This document shows, in pieces, positions 49,660 through 58,500 of a DNA stretch of 64,000 nt. The DNA is from Blastomonas ursincola (GTDB lineage Bacteria; Pseudomonadota; Alphaproteobacteria; Sphingomonadales; Sphingomonadaceae). Under the pieces are notes generated by a model. It was not told the DNA's origin. It ran no database searches and saw nothing but the letters and a program-made list of their open reading frames with translations. The stretch lies in assembly GCF_013607875.1 (NCBI RefSeq), contig NZ_VDES01000001.1:1098073-1162072 (forward strand), in the 5' to 3' direction. The translations under genes were made by a program, and so were the position numbers. Position 1 is the first letter of the stretch. Each line of letters starts with the position of its first letter.

Positions 49660-50559
49660 TTACGAAATGCTGTTTGCGGCCTCGGGCGCGCCTGCGACCA
49701 GCCGCCACAGATCGCCATCGCGCGCCACCGCGCCGCGATGTTCCAGGTCGATCAGATGCGCCAGCACCGACCGGCCCGCCGCGCCATGGAGCCGCGCATC
49801 AATGCCCTTGTACATGTCGGGCACCATCGCTGGGATGGTCTGCGGTCCCGCCTCGAGCTGGCGCAGCACCTGGCGCTCGCGCTGCTTGCGATGCCCCATC
49901 ATGCCGCGCACCAGCTGTGCAGGGTTTTCCACCGCAGGCCCGTGCGCAGGATAGTAGATGCGGTCGGAGCGTTCCTGCAGTTTCGCGAGGCTCTGCATAT
50001 AGGCCGCCATGTCGCCATCGGGCGGCGAGATGACGCTGGTCGACCAACCCATCACATGATCACCCGTGAACAGCGCGCCGCTTTCGACCAGCGCGAGGCA
50101 CAGATGGTTGCTGGTATGGCCAGGCGTCGCCACCGCCTCGATCGTCCAGCCGGTGCCCGAAACGCGCTCGCCATCGGTCAGCACCCGGTCGGGCGAATAG
50201 GTCGTGTCGAACGCCTCATCGGCGCGCGGGCCTTCGTCGGACAGGATCAGCGGCGCGCAACCGACGATCGGTGCGCCAGAGCGAGCCTTGAGCGGCGCGG
50301 CGGCGGGGCTGTGGTCCCGATGCGTGTGCGTGCACATGATGGCCGCGATGCGCGCCTCGCCCACCGTCGCCAGGATCGCCGCGATATGGTCCTCGTCCGC
50401 CGGACCCGGATCGATCACCGCGACATCGGGGCCGTTGCCGACCACATAGGTCTGCGTGCCGGTATAGGTGAACGGCGAGGGATTGCCCGCCAGCACACGG
50501 CGAACAAGCGGTTCTATCGTCTCGGCAAGGCCGGTCGGCAGGTCAGCGGGCAGTTCCAT
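49660..50559 (-). CDS. MBL-fold metallo-hydrolase (LACTB2-like)
   Basis: A 299-residue cytoplasmic metallo-beta-lactamase-fold protein. HTHRDHS (residues 107-113 region) is the metal-binding motif, then ATPGHTSNHLCL and FTGDHVMGW. The C-terminal part contains a winged-helix-like domain, as in LACTB2/glyoxalase-II-like proteins. Substrate is unknown; the family includes ribonucleases and thioesterases. Confidence 0.85.
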   Translation of the reverse strand: MELPADLPTGLAETIEPLVRRVLAGNPSPFTYTGTQTYVVGNGPDVAVIDPGPADEDHIAAILATVGEARIAAIMCTHTHRDHSPAAAPLKARSGAPIVGCAPLILSDEGPRADEAFDTTYSPDRVLTDGERVSGTGWTIEAVATPGHTSNHLCLALVESGALFTGDHVMGWSTSVISPPDGDMAAYMQSLAKLQERSDRIYYPAHGPAVENPAQLVRGMMGHRKQRERQVLRQLEAGPQTIPAMVPDMYKGIDARLHGAAGRSVLAHLIDLEHRGAVARDGDLWRLVAGAPEAANSIS

Positions 50560-50591
50560 GCGCTCTAGTTGGCACCTCTGGCACTCAAACG

Positions 50592-50627
50592 AAAGGGGCT
50601 GCGCAACTTTTGCCGCGCAGCCCCTTT
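50592..50627 (-). terminator. Hairpin terminator after the M56 gene
   Basis: 13-base perfect arms AAAGGGGCTGCGC (50592-50604) and GCGCAGCCCCTTT (50615-50627) with a 10-base loop, directly downstream of the blaI-M56 operon on the minus strand. Confidence 0.85.
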
Positions 50628-50648
50628 TGGTGGGTCGATCGGTAGCGC

Positions 50649-52496
50649 TTACCAGGTCCGCGCCGGAGGAGCGGGCGGTTCGGGCGCTTCGGGCGGCTCC
50701 GGAATACGGCTCATCTCGCGCCTGACCTCTCCCATGTCGCGGCGGACATCCCGGCGAACCTGACGGCGCGCCTCGGCCAGGCCAGCCCGCATTTCGCGCA
50801 GGCCTTCATCCAACCCGCGCAGCGCTTCGGCGCGGTCCTCGGCGCTCAGGTTCGGGTTGCGACGGATTTCGGCGCGCGCGCGTTCCATCGACTTGCGGCC
50901 TTCGGCCATGCCGCGCTCGATCTGCGCTGCGATCTCGGCCTCGTCGGGCATCACCTGGCCGCAGGTGACAACCTTGGTGCGCGTCACCTGGCCATTGCGC
51001 GTTTCGGTCTGGGTCATGAACGCGGCCGACTTCGATCTGCCTTCGCAATCGGTGGTCTGGATGCGCAGCGTATGATTGTCACCCAGCTCGATGATGTTTT
51101 CGCCAGGCTTGCCATTGCGCACCATGACCCGCGAGGCATGCGCATAGGCGCTGGCGCTGCGGCGCTCTGCCTCGCTGGCAGCCCAGGCCGCCTGCCCTGC
51201 GGCACGGTCCGCTTCGGCGCGTGCGCGATCCGCCTCGGCCAGAGCACGATCCGCGCCGGCAAGCGCGCGGTCGGCCTCGGCGCGCGAGCGTTCGGCTTCG
51301 GCGGCCATGCGGTCGAGTTCCTTCTGGCGCGCCGGGCGGTTGAGGCGGAGCACCACCTTCTTCCCGTCGTCACGACGCAGCGTGTACACATAGACGCCGT
51401 CATCGACCTTGACCGACGGTGCTGCAGGCGCCTCCGGCGCGTCAGGCGCATCCGGAGCGAGCGGCGCTTCGGGCGTTTCGGGCTCGACCGGCTGAACCGC
51501 ATAGCTCACCGTCGCGGTCATCGCCATCGCGGTAACCAGACCGCCACCGATCAGCGATCCGCCCAGCCATTTGCGGCCTTTCGACGTTTCCGACTGCTTC
51601 ATGATCTTGAGCCGCTCGACGATCTTTTCCTTGGGGTTCAGGGGGCTGGCAAAGGCCAGCGTGTGGCCGGTCGCCGCCTTGGCGATGGCGCGGGCATAGG
51701 CCAGCCGCTCGGCGCTGGTGCGGCGACGCAGCACGCGGGCATCGCACGCCGCTTCCTGATCGAAGCGGAAGGCGCGCCAGGCCATCCAGGCGATCGGGTT
51801 GAACCAGTGCAGCGACAGCATCGCCAGCGCGGCGAAATTCGCCCAGAGGTCGCCGGCGCGGTGGTGGCTGCGTTCATGTGCCAGCGCCAGCTCGCGCTCG
51901 ACCGGGTTGTAATCGCGGGTGAAGCCGATCGGCAGCGCGATATAACGCTGCCACAGGCCGAAGGCGAAGGGGCCGGAAATGCCCGCAATCTCGATCACAC
52001 GAATGTCGTCGATCCGCGCGACCTCGACCGCATCCTCGAGCAGCTCGCGCCGGTTCTGCAGATAGGCGGAAAGCTGCGCGATCAGGAAGATCGCTGCGCC
52101 GCACAGCCACACCGTCACGCCGATCGCGAACCAGTCGGCATCGGCGAGCAGGCTTTGCACCAGGCTGGGCTCGGGCATCGCATCGGCGGGGGCGGCCATG
52201 GCCGCAGGGATGATGCTTCCGGCACTCTCGACCGCCTCGGTCGCGACCGGCGCGGCTGGCGCGCTCACCTTCACCTCGATGGTCCTCGTCAGCGGCGGCA
52301 TGAACAGCCGCGCGAGCGGGATCGCCCAGAGCGAATAGGCCAATTCGGCACCGAAATGCTTCGCCACCGGACGGCGCAGCACCAGCACCAAAGCCATCAG
52401 CGCGGCGGTGACGATCAATGTGTCGACCATCCATTGCCCGGCCACGCCGTGCGCAAAATCGCTGAGCGATTGAAATGCGAGCCATTCCCCGATCAT
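50649..52496 (-). CDS. M56-family (BlaR1-like) membrane metallopeptidase with coiled-coil periplasmic part
   Basis: A 615-residue inner-membrane protein. Four helices occur in the first 240 residues, the zinc motif HERSH at 207-211 (LAHERSHHRAGDLW) and EAACDARVL near 250. A further helix at about 310-333 leads to a C-terminal region that, unlike BlaR1/MecR1, has no penicillin-binding domain: it holds a Pro-rich linker, then alanine/glutamate/arginine-rich coiled-coil heptads near 390-455 and an acidic/basic tail. It follows blaI with a 4-base overlap (ATGA). Such proteins sense an unknown signal and cleave the repressor or an associated protein. Confidence 0.88.
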   Translation of the reverse strand: MIGEWLAFQSLSDFAHGVAGQWMVDTLIVTAALMALVLVLRRPVAKHFGAELAYSLWAIPLARLFMPPLTRTIEVKVSAPAAPVATEAVESAGSIIPAAMAAPADAMPEPSLVQSLLADADWFAIGVTVWLCGAAIFLIAQLSAYLQNRRELLEDAVEVARIDDIRVIEIAGISGPFAFGLWQRYIALPIGFTRDYNPVERELALAHERSHHRAGDLWANFAALAMLSLHWFNPIAWMAWRAFRFDQEAACDARVLRRRTSAERLAYARAIAKAATGHTLAFASPLNPKEKIVERLKIMKQSETSKGRKWLGGSLIGGGLVTAMAMTATVSYAVQPVEPETPEAPLAPDAPDAPEAPAAPSVKVDDGVYVYTLRRDDGKKVVLRLNRPARQKELDRMAAEAERSRAEADRALAGADRALAEADRARAEADRAAGQAAWAASEAERRSASAYAHASRVMVRNGKPGENIIELGDNHTLRIQTTDCEGRSKSAAFMTQTETRNGQVTRTKVVTCGQVMPDEAEIAAQIERGMAEGRKSMERARAEIRRNPNLSAEDRAEALRGLDEGLREMRAGLAEARRQVRRDVRRDMGEVRREMSRIPEPPEAPEPPAPPARTW

Positions 52497-52864
52497 GACT
52501 TCAACTCCCCGATCAGCCGTTCGATTTCGGCCAGGTCCTCCGCCGTGAATTTCTGCTGTTCTGCCAGATGCGCGATAAGCGGCGCGGCGCGACCGCCGAA
52601 CAGCCGATCGACCAACCGCCGCGATTCATCGCCGACATAATCCTCGCGCGCCAAAATGGGGCTGTAGAGATAGCGGCGGCCGTCCTGATCATAGGAAACC
52701 GCACCCTTGTTGGTGAGCCGAGACAGCAGCGTCTTGACCGTCTGCAACGACCATTCGCGCGCATCGGCCAGCGCGTCCGCGACCTCGGTCGCGGTAAGCG
52801 GCGCGCGCTGCCACAGCACCTCCATCACCGCATGTTCCGCATCACTGATCCGTTCGGGAGCCAT
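52493..52864 (-). CDS. BlaI/MecI/CopY-family repressor
   Basis: A 123-residue winged-helix repressor: AEHAVMEVLWQRAPLTATEVADA and VKTLLSRLTNKGAVSYDQDGRR are the typical BlaI recognition region, followed by the dimerisation helices FTAEDLAEIERLIGELK. It overlaps the M56 gene by 4 bases, so the two are co-expressed. It probably represses its own promoter through the two dyads at 52896-52932, and is inactivated when the M56 protein is triggered. Confidence 0.92.
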   Translation of the reverse strand: MAPERISDAEHAVMEVLWQRAPLTATEVADALADAREWSLQTVKTLLSRLTNKGAVSYDQDGRRYLYSPILAREDYVGDESRRLVDRLFGGRAAPLIAHLAEQQKFTAEDLAEIERLIGELKS

Positions 52865-52895
52865 CGAGTCGCCTTCGCCTTGTTGCAGGAGATAC

Positions 52896-52932
52896 GACTA
52901 CGGGTGTAATCGATTCGACTACGGGTGTAAAC
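52896..52932 (-). promoter_or_regulatory. Two BlaI-type operator dyads 21 bases apart
   Basis: GACTAC-GGGT-GTAATC at 52896-52911 and GACTAC-GGGT-GTAAAC at 52917-52932. Each is a dyad of the GAYTAC/GTARTC type used by BlaI/MecI; spacing of 21 bases places both on one face of DNA. They lie about 30-70 bases upstream of the blaI start. Confidence 0.8.
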
Positions 52933-52976
52933 GGTGAATTTGATCGGGTCGCGGCGAGGGTGGTTTTGCAGGCGCT

Positions 52977-53019
52977 GACCCACCCCTAACCCCTCCCTTT
53001 CAGGGAGGGGAACGCGCAT
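52977..53019. repeat. Outer left inverted repeat (43 bp) of the DUF559 cassette
   Basis: This family A copy is exactly the reverse complement of 53571-53613 over all 43 bases, and differs from it immediately on both sides. It contains the palindrome CCCCTCCCTTTCAGGGAGGG and the arm ACCCACCCCTAAC. Confidence 0.92.
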
Positions 53020-53076
53020 CGGTTCAACGTCGGCGCCTTCTGCTCCTGCTTTGTATAGTGGGAAGCACGCATACGC

Positions 53077-53478
53077 TTACTCCTTGCGCCTCCTGCTCCC
53101 CTCCCTAGAAGGGAGGGGCCGGGGGTGGGTCCCGCCAAGACGGTGCGCGGTGTGATCGAGTACGGCCTCAGCGACCGCATAGGGGTCTTCCAGCACCTCA
53201 TGGTTCCAGAAGCGCACCACCGCCCACCCTTGCGCCTCCAGATAGCGCGTCCGCAAGAGATCGTCCGCGTTGTCGAGATGCTGCTCGCCGTCGAGCTCGA
53301 TCACCAGACGCGCGATGCGGTGGGCGATGTCGGCGATATAGGGGCCGATGACCAGCTGCCGGGTATAGCGTGGACGATAAGGCGCGAGGATCTGCCACAG
53401 CTTGTATTCTGGCAGCGTCGGATCATTGCGCAACGCGCGCGCATTGCGGGTCATGTGCGGCGGGACGCGCTTGGTCAT
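53077..53478 (-). CDS. DUF559 (Vsr/PD-(D/E)XK-like) nuclease-domain protein with repeat-encoded tail
   Basis: A 133-residue protein of the DUF559 family, fold-related to very-short-patch-repair endonucleases. It reads ARALRNDPTLPEYKLWQIL then VIELDGEQH near residue 60 (the catalytic D/E-rich strand) and LEAQGWAVVRFWNHEVL. No methyltransferase or mismatch partner is nearby. The last ~18 residues, starting THPRPLPSREG, are encoded by the 37-base palindromic repeat at 53094-53130. The gene lies inside two nested pairs of inverted repeats. Function of DUF559 in bacteria is not established. Confidence 0.85.
   Translation of the reverse strand: MTKRVPPHMTRNARALRNDPTLPEYKLWQILAPYRPRYTRQLVIGPYIADIAHRIARLVIELDGEQHLDNADDLLRTRYLEAQGWAVVRFWNHEVLEDPYAVAEAVLDHTAHRLGGTHPRPLPSREGSRRRKE
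53094..53130. repeat. Inner left inverted repeat (37 bp), inside the DUF559 coding end
   Basis: Family A copy, reverse-complement of 53513-53549 with 33 of 37 positions identical. It is in frame with and encodes the C-terminal tail of the DUF559 protein. Confidence 0.88.
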
Positions 53479-53512
53479 GGGGCTAGACTATAGCGGTTTC
53501 TCATGGCCGCCT

Positions 53513-53549
53513 ACCCACCCCCAGCCCCTCCCTTCCAGGGAAGAGAGCA
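53513..53549. repeat. Inner right inverted repeat (37 bp)
   Basis: Pairs with 53094-53130 (33/37 complementary). With the outer repeat at 53571-53613 it forms a head-to-head couple upstream of the DUF559 start codon. Confidence 0.88.
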
Positions 53550-53570
53550 GGTTACGCAAGGGGCCAGTGT

Positions 53571-53613
53571 ATGCGCGTTCCCCTCCCTGAAAGGGAGGGG
53601 TTAGGGGTGGGTC
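53571..53613. repeat. Outer right inverted repeat (43 bp) of the DUF559 cassette
   Basis: Perfect inverted copy of 52977-53019. The whole unit between outer repeats is 637 bases. No target-site duplication is obvious next to it (left flank GGCGCT, right flank CTTCGC). Confidence 0.92.
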
Positions 53614-53632
53614 CTTCGCAACCTGTAAACGC

Positions 53633-54841
53633 TTACAACCCCGCCTTGCCCAGCGCCCGGTCCAGGTCCTCGATCACGTCGTCAACATCCTCGAGGCCGA
53701 CATTGAGCCGCAGCATGTCCTCGGTGATGCCGACCGCGAGCCGCGCCTCCTCGCCCAGGCCATGGTGCGTGGTCGAGCTCGGGTGCGTCATCAGCGAGCG
53801 CGAGTCGCCGATATTGTTCGAGATATCGACCAGCTCGAGCGCATTCAGCAGCGCGTGGGCGCGTGCCCTGCCACCGCCGACATAGAGCGAGAAAATCGGC
53901 CCTGCGGCCTCCATCTGCGACATCGCAAGGTTATGCTGCGGATGGCTTGCCAGGCCCGGATAGTTGACCCGTTCCACCCGGCCCTCAAGAAAGCGCGCGA
54001 CCTTCAGCGCATTGTCGCTCTGGCGGCGGATGCGCAGGTCGAGCGTCTCGAGCCCCTTGAGCACCACCCAGGCGTTGAACGCGCTCAGCGTCGGGCCGGT
54101 ATTGCGGGTGAAGGGCAGCAGCGTGTTGGTGATGAAATCCTCGGTGCCGCAGACCGCGCCGGCGAGCACGCGGCCCTGCCCGTCCATCATCTTGGTCGCG
54201 CTATAGGCGACGACATCCGCGCCATATTCCATCGGCCGCTGCAGCACGTTGGTGGCAAAGGCATTGTCAACGACGCTCACGATCCCGTGCGCGCGGGCAA
54301 TGTCGCACACGGCCTTGAGGTCGATGATATCCATCGTCGGATTGGCGGGGGTTTCGAAGAAGAACACCTTCGTGTTCGGGCGGATCGCGGCCTCCCACTG
54401 GTCGAGCTCGCGCCCGTCGATGATCGTGGTCTCGATGCCGAACCTGGGCAGCAGCGTGTCGGTGAGCCAGCGGCACGATCCGAACAGCGCGCGGCTGGCG
54501 ACGACATGGTCGCCCATCTTGAGCTGGCAAAGCAGGGCGGCCGTCATCGCGGCCATGCCGCTCGCCATGCAGCGCGTGGCCTCCGCGCCCTCCATCAGCG
54601 AGATGCGCTTTTCCAGCATCTCGACCGTGGGGTTCTGCAGCCGGCTGTAGGTCATGCCGTCCTGCTTGCCATTGAAGCGCGCGGCGGCATCCTCGGCGCA
54701 GTCATAGGCAAAGCCCGAGCTGAGGAACAGCGCCTCGGAGGTTTCGCCGAACTCGCTGCGCGCGGTGCCACCGCGGATCGCGCGGGTGGCGGGGCGCCAG
54801 CGGCTGGTGATGGCGGGGTCTTGTCCGGATCTGCGCTTCAT
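53633..54841 (-). CDS. metZ: O-succinylhomoserine sulfhydrylase
   Basis: PLP-dependent Cys/Met metabolism enzyme of 402 residues that makes homocysteine directly from O-succinylhomoserine and sulfide. TYSRLQNPTVEMLEKRISLM, the PLP-stacking EGAEATRCMASGMAA stretch, and the Schiff-base Lys in AYSATKMMDGQGR near residue 213 are present; DNALKVARFLEGR near the end is typical of MetZ. It could also be read as cystathionine gamma-synthase, but MetZ is the usual enzyme in alphaproteobacteria. Upstream has a family B repeat fragment and no recognisable riboswitch. Confidence 0.92.
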   Translation of the reverse strand: MKRRSGQDPAITSRWRPATRAIRGGTARSEFGETSEALFLSSGFAYDCAEDAAARFNGKQDGMTYSRLQNPTVEMLEKRISLMEGAEATRCMASGMAAMTAALLCQLKMGDHVVASRALFGSCRWLTDTLLPRFGIETTIIDGRELDQWEAAIRPNTKVFFFETPANPTMDIIDLKAVCDIARAHGIVSVVDNAFATNVLQRPMEYGADVVAYSATKMMDGQGRVLAGAVCGTEDFITNTLLPFTRNTGPTLSAFNAWVVLKGLETLDLRIRRQSDNALKVARFLEGRVERVNYPGLASHPQHNLAMSQMEAAGPIFSLYVGGGRARAHALLNALELVDISNNIGDSRSLMTHPSSTTHHGLGEEARLAVGITEDMLRLNVGLEDVDDVIEDLDRALGKAGL

Positions 54842-54987
54842 GGGGATAGCCTGTGAACGATGAAAAACCGGGCGCTATATGCGCGCGGATGCGGGCGGGG
54901 GGAAGCGGGAATGTGAGGCGATGCTTCGCGTAACGTCGCTCAACTGGGCTGGGGAACGTGGAAAGAATCGTGGCATGGTGCCGCCCA

Positions 54988-55020
54988 CCCGTTTTTCCCG
55001 AGCGAAGTCGAGGGACGTAC
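54988..55020. repeat. Family B repeat fragment
   Basis: CCCGAGCGAAGTCGAGGGAC, matching one end of the element at 1416-1558, lies between metZ and the secreted-protein gene. Confidence 0.65.
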
Positions 55021-55029
55021 GCGCAAGCG

Positions 55030-55572
55030 TTATCGGGTCGAGGTCCGCCCCCGCTCCGGCGCTTCCTCGGATGCGATCGCCTGCGGGCTGATCGAAACGC
55101 CATGCAACCGCCAGCGCCCCTCAACCCACTGGAAATAGAAGTCGAAGAAGATCGCGGTGGGCCTCAGGCCGAAATAGCCGCGCACGCGGATCACACCCGG
55201 CTCCACCACCGAGGGCGGCTCGGTATAGGTGGGGGCGAGCAGCAGCGCGTTGGACAGATCGACGCGGCTTGCGCGAATGCTGGCGAAGATCTCGCCCAGC
55301 CGCGCGGCATTGTTCATCACCTGAAAGCCCGGCGAGGAAATGTCGCGCAGCACCGAGTAGTTGCCCGAAAGATTGGCATGGTGCACCGCCGTCATGGTCG
55401 ACCAGAGCAGCTTGGCGAGTTCGAGCTCGCTCGGCACGGGTTCGACCGAGATTGGCGGTTGCGCAGCCTGGGGCGCAGTCTGCGCCATGGCTGTAGCGGG
55501 CAGCACCAGCGCCGCAGCGGCAAGCAAAAAGGCCGGGACAAAACGCCCCGGCCAGAAGTTCAAACCTGTCAT
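55030..55572 (-). CDS. Secreted partner protein of the trimeric adhesin (unknown family)
   Basis: A 180-residue protein with signal peptide (ALVLPATAMAQ, cleavage near residue 31), then a mixed alpha/beta domain with PSELELAKLLWSTMTAVHHA and SGNYSVLRDISSPGFQ, and a beta-rich C-terminal half (VIRVRGYFGLRPTAIFFDFY, FQWVEGRWRLHGVSI). I do not know a named family. It starts 8 bases after the stop codon of the giant YadA-like gene on the same strand, so they are co-transcribed. A role in export or stability of the adhesin is an inference from position only. Confidence 0.72.
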   Translation of the reverse strand: MTGLNFWPGRFVPAFLLAAAALVLPATAMAQTAPQAAQPPISVEPVPSELELAKLLWSTMTAVHHANLSGNYSVLRDISSPGFQVMNNAARLGEIFASIRASRVDLSNALLLAPTYTEPPSVVEPGVIRVRGYFGLRPTAIFFDFYFQWVEGRWRLHGVSISPQAIASEEAPERGRTSTR

Positions 55573-55580
55573 ACCCGTCC

Positions 55581-58500
55581 TTACCAGGCGATCTGGAAGC
55601 CGCCGCGCGCGCCCACCGAACCGCTGTTGAAGCCGGTACCGATACCGGCGGAAACCGAAGCGTTCTCCCCGACCCGGGCGGTGATCGCCATGGTCAGCGA
55701 GGCCTGGTCCTCATAATAGCCGACACCGCCCGACAGCGCAAAGTTGGTGCCCGCCGGCAGCGCGGGCGATTCCATCGCCAGCGCCATGGCGACGCCCTCG
55801 TTCGCCCGGTTGATCGCCCGCCGGTTGATCTCGGTCAGGTCGAACAGCGTGTTCACCTGGCCGGTGAGCGCAGTGACCTGCGCATTGGTGGCGAAATTGC
55901 TCACCGCAGGCCCTGCGCCCAGCGTGCCGCTGGCATCGGTGGTGACGATCGAGGTGGTGCCCGATTGCGCCGCGGTGCTGGCAGCAAGATCGCCGATCGT
56001 CACCGAGCTTCCCGTGCCGCCCAGCTTGATCTGGTTGGCGCGGTTGGCGGTGGCACCATTGCCGATCGCGACCGAGTTGGTGAACGCCGCCGAGCTCTGA
56101 TTGCCGATGGCGATCGCACCGGAGCCCGAGGCGATCGCCGCTTCACCCACCGCGACCGAGCGGACCCCCGATGCCACGGCGAGATGGCCGAGCGCGGTGG
56201 CGCGTTCCGCCGTTGCTTCCGATCGCCAGCCATAGGCGGTGGCCGCCGTTGCCGTCGCCAGCGCCTGGCCGCCGACGGCGGTGGTCGATGCACCAGCGGC
56301 CTGGGTCGCGCGGCCCGAAGCACCGTCGCGATTGCCGCCGATGGCGATCGCATCGCCGCCGCTGGCAATCGCAGTGTTGCCGATGGCGACCGAATTGGTG
56401 CCGCTGGCGACCGAGAGATTGCCCATCGCGACGCTGACCTCGCCCGAGGCCGTGGCCGAGGAACCGACTGCTGTCGAACGCACGCCGGTCGCATTGGCGA
56501 GATGACCGAGCGCGGTGGCACGTTCGGCCACCGCATTGGCCTGCCAGCCAAAAGCGGTCGCACCTTGCGCCGTGGCCGTTGCCCGGCCGCCTATCGCGGT
56601 CGCATTGGCGGCGGTGGCCGAGGCGCTCAGCCCCATCGCCACCGCCTCTAGACCGGTCGAGCGCGCGTCGTTGCCGATGGCGATGGCGCCGGTACCCGAT
56701 GCCACTGCCCCCAGCCCATCGGCATCGTCACCGTCCTCGCCGATCGCGATCGAACGCGCGCCGGTCGCGCGCGAGTTGGAGCCATAGGCCGCCGATCCAG
56801 CACCGAGCGCCTGGGCGTCCGCGCCGACGGCGGTCGAGCCCGACGCGATCGCACCCGCACCGATCGCGGTCGCTCCGGGGCTCAGCGCCTGCGCGTCAGT
56901 GCCGACGGCTGTTGCATCGACCGCGCTGGCCACGGCGCTGTTGCCCACGGCCACCGCGTCTTCCGCGCTTGCCCGCGCACCGACGCCCACTTGCGTACTG
57001 TCGACACCCGTGCCGATGCCTGCACCCGGAGGCGCGGAGGCGACCGCGATCAGATTGCCCGCCGAATCGATGGTCAGGAAGAACTGCTGGCCTGCCGGGA
57101 CGATCCCGGCCAGACCGGCAAAGCGATAGCTGTGATTGGCTGCGCCAAGAACGAACTGGTTGTTCGCGGTTGCGACCGATCCATTGCCGATGGCGACAGA
57201 GTTGATAAAGGCTCCGGTCGAAGCCAGATTGCCGATCGCGATCGAGAAATCGCCGCTTGCCGTCGCGCTCTTGCCCAGCGCTAGCGAGCGCACGCCGCCT
57301 GCCACTGCCTGGTGCCCGACCGCCAGCGACAGCTCGCCGGTCGCCCGCGCCTGCCAGCCGAAGGTCTGCGATCCCCGGCCCGAAGCCACCGCTTCGCCGC
57401 CGACCGCTGTGGCGTGGAAGCCCGAGGCATTGGCCTGGTCACCGATCGCCACCGAATCCTCATCGCCTGCGCTCGCCAGGTTGCCGATCGCCACCGACGT
57501 GCCGAGCGACGCGGTGTTGGCGCTGTCGGTCGTGGCCTGGTTGCCGATGGCGACCGAATTGGTGGCCGAGGCGACGGCGCTCTTGCCGACGGCGGTCGAA
57601 CGCACGCCCGTCGCCTGGGCCTGGTGCCCTGCCGCGAGTGAGAGTTCGCCCGAGGCGCGTGCCTGCCAGCCGAAACTCTGCGCCCCACGGCCCGATGCGA
57701 CCGACTCACCGCCCACCGCCGTGGCGTGGAAGCCGCTGGCATTGGCGAGATCGCCGACCGCCACCGAATCCTCGTCGGTAGCGCTGGCCTGATTGCCGAC
57801 AGCAACGCTGGTCAGCGCGGTCGCGTTGGCGGCCTCACCCACCGCCAGCGATCGTACGCCCGTGGCATTGGCAAGGTGGCCCAGCGCATGCGCGCGCTCG
57901 GCATCGGCATTGGAGCGCCAGCCAAAGGCGGTCGCACCGGGGCCGAAGGCATCCGCCTCGCCGCCAATCGCGACGGTCGAATTGCCGATCGCCCGTGCGC
58001 CCGTTCCGGCATCGTCGCCGCCGATGGCAAGCGCGTCGATCCCTTCGGCCCGGGCATTGTCGCCCGCCGCGATCGCCGATGCGCCGGTGGCCGTTGCGCC
58101 TGCCTGGGTGCTGTTGACCGCAAAATAGTTGAGCCGCGCGGCATTGGCCGTGGTGGTGGCGGCGACCGCGTTGAGCTGGCCGACATTGACCGCATCAGTC
58201 AGCGCCGTGCCCGCCGCAACATTGGTGATCTGGCGCTCGGCGCCCGCCGCCCCTACCGAGATGGTATTGGCGCGATCGGCCACCGATCCCGATCCCAGCG
58301 CGACCGCATTGGCCGCCGTGGCACTCGCCGCATTGCCCAGCGCAACGCTGTTATCGGCAGCGGCATTGGCGCGGCTGCCGAGCGACGTGGCATTGGCCCC
58401 GCCCGCCTGCGCGCTCTTGCCGACCGAGGTCGCCTCCAGCCCGGCGGCATTGGCCTGATGACCGACCGCCACAGCGGTACGGCCCGAGGCATTGGCCTGC

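Noticed and set aside
54842-55029. SAM-II riboswitch before metZ, common in alphaproteobacteria
   Set aside because: I could not match the conserved core in the minus-strand leader; only a family B repeat fragment is clear.
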